From an uncultured Cellvibrio sp. (GTDB taxonomy: Bacteria > Pseudomonadota > Gammaproteobacteria > Pseudomonadales > Cellvibrionaceae): a stretch of 6,726 nucleotides of DNA. A program made the position numbers and the translations under genes. This document shows positions 5,963 through 6,726 of this stretch, one piece after another (the first letter of the stretch is position 1; each line of letters begins with the position of its first letter). The DNA lies in NCBI GenBank assembly GCA_946482385.1, contig CAMLRI010000123.1, forward strand, positions 1 to 6,726, read 5' to 3'. The notes under the pieces were generated by a model that was not told the origin of the DNA, ran no database searches, and worked only from the letters and a program-made list of their open reading frames with translations.

Positions 5963-6367
5963 ATGAGCAGGAAAAATGAAAAACCCGCAGAAGAGGCTCA
6001 GGCGATCGACTTAACGCCAATGTTGGACGTTGTGTTTATCATGTTGATCTTCTTTATCGTTACCGCCACCTTTATTAAGGAAACCGGTAAAGAAGTTGTT
6101 CGCCCTGAGGCAACAACCGCAGACGTCAACAAGGCCGCTAGTATTCTGGTTGCTGTTGGTTCTGATAATGAAATATGGATTGATAAGAAGAAAATCGATC
6201 CACGCGGTGTGCGCCAAGTAATTGAGCGTATGCGCGCTGATAACCCTAAGGGCAGTGTTTCTATTCAGGCTGACGTGGAAGCTGACGTTGAGTTTGTGCT
6301 GGATGTTGCTAACGCTGCGCGTGAAGCCGGTGTTACCGATGTATTTGTGTCCACTCCAAAGAAATAG
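5963..6367 (+). CDS. exbD: ExbD-like energy-transducing protein
   Basis: This ExbD/TolR family protein of 134 residues has a short charged cytoplasmic tail, the signature IDLTPMLDVVF (15-25) leading into a single membrane helix (~23-43), and a periplasmic domain of mixed helix and strand ending in ARE-AGVTDVFVSTPKK. Asp22 is the conserved membrane aspartate (Asp25 of E. coli ExbD) thought to carry the proton inside the ExbB ring. The ATG at 5963 is preceded by AAGAGA (5951-5956). It follows exbB by 40 bp, the longest gap in the cluster, and the inverted repeat GAGA-TG-TCTC (5953-5962) lies in that gap. tonB starts six bases after the TAG, so the two are surely co-transcribed. It could in principle be TolR, but the TonB neighbour decides for ExbD. 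Confidence 0.94.
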   Translation: MSRKNEKPAEEAQAIDLTPMLDVVFIMLIFFIVTATFIKETGKEVVRPEATTADVNKAASILVAVGSDNEIWIDKKKIDPRGVRQVIERMRADNPKGSVSIQADVEADVEFVLDVANAAREAGVTDVFVSTPKK

Positions 6368-6373
6368 GTTGCT

Positions 6374-6726
6374 ATGAACTTTGCAAAAGTAGGCTTATCG
6401 GGTCTTCTGGGGTTGCTTACCACTTTGGTACTTTTTTTCGTAATGTACCAATTGGTGAATAATGAAATGAAGGCTCAGGAAGCCAAGCAGATGGTGAAAA
6501 TTCCTGATATCCGCATGCCTGATACCAAGATTGAGACTCGTTTTGAGGATGCCAAGCCAGAGAAGCCGGAAGAGCCTGAGGCTCCACCGCCTGATTTGCC
6601 AGAGCCTGACTTTGTGGCGCCTGAAGCAAGTGTTGGCTTGAATATGGAAGTGCCTTTGGCGCAAAGCGATGTTGCTATTGGTGGGCCTGGCGGCCTTAAC
6701 TTGGGTGAAGGCGATATGATCCCCAT
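6374..6726 (+). CDS. tonB: TonB2-type energy transducer, N-terminal part (runs off the right edge)
   Basis: The frame is open from the ATG to the last base and gives 117 residues. It shows a short cytoplasmic start, one hydrophobic membrane anchor (~7-28), a linker, and a brief proline- and acid-rich stretch (62-84; for example KPEKPEEPEAPPPDLPEPDF) typical of TonB periplasmic spacers. The visible end, LGEGDMIP (110-117), is the kind of sequence that precedes the TonB C-terminal domain in TonB2-type proteins. Charge pattern and position directly after exbD support the assignment. The anchor contains no histidine, unlike E. coli TonB (His20), and the proline-rich region is short. TonB spans the periplasm and transmits proton-motive force to outer-membrane receptors. 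A weak TAGG (6365-6368) overlapping the exbD stop serves as ribosome binding site, so coupling with exbD is likely. In comparable clusters a TPR protein gene often follows. Confidence 0.85.
   Translation, partial: MNFAKVGLSGLLGLLTTLVLFFVMYQLVNNEMKAQEAKQMVKIPDIRMPDTKIETRFEDAKPEKPEEPEAPPPDLPEPDFVAPEASVGLNMEVPLAQSDVAIGGPGGLNLGEGDMIP

Noticed and set aside
1..6726. CRISPR array, tRNA or rRNA gene, insertion sequence or phage genes
   Set aside because: No repeat-spacer pattern, transposase, integrase, terminal repeats or cloverleaf was seen; the three 8-base repeats at 3016-3055 are too short and close for CRISPR.

Overview
The window looks like a chromosomal segment of a gammaproteobacterium. 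GC content appears moderate. The order ptsP-lgt-thyA-folA is the one I recall from Pseudomonas and relatives. The protein sequences, together with the TonB2-type cluster that follows, would fit a Cellvibrionaceae-like organism such as Cellvibrio. The lineage is inferred from remembered resemblance, not from a search.

Left part (1-2948): four housekeeping genes on the + strand. They are the 3' end of ptsP (nitrogen-PTS enzyme I), lgt (prolipoprotein diacylglyceryl transferase), thyA (thymidylate synthase) and folA (dihydrofolate reductase). Gaps are 64, 39 and 14-15 bp, so lgt-thyA-folA, and perhaps ptsP, are probably co-transcribed. ThyA and DHFR form a metabolic pair: ThyA oxidises methylene-tetrahydrofolate to dihydrofolate while making dTMP, and DHFR reduces it back.

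Middle part (2949-3233): a 285-bp intergenic stretch without a credible gene. It holds a wobble-rich hairpin with a T-run just after folA (possible terminator), three direct copies of GTGTTACC at 15- and 17-bp steps, a moderate sigma-70-like promoter, a strong leader hairpin, and a hexa-G Shine-Dalgarno faced by a CCC run. It probably separates two transcription units and controls the second.

Right part (3234-6726, open at the right edge): a tight five-gene + strand cluster. It encodes a secreted coiled-coil DUF3450 protein, a large ExbB-like protein with a periplasmic coiled-coil extension (TtpC type), a short ExbB, an ExbD, and the first 117 residues of a TonB. This resembles the TtpC-containing TonB2 systems known from Vibrio. 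Inner-membrane proton channels energise TonB, which pulls on outer-membrane TonB-dependent receptors. Features that depart from the E. coli ExbB/ExbD/TonB model are the lack of the conserved TM3 glutamate in both ExbB-like proteins, the lack of a histidine in the TonB membrane anchor, and an apparent shared architecture, possibly homology, between DUF3450 and the periplasmic part of TtpC. The role of the DUF3450 protein is the least explained part of the window.
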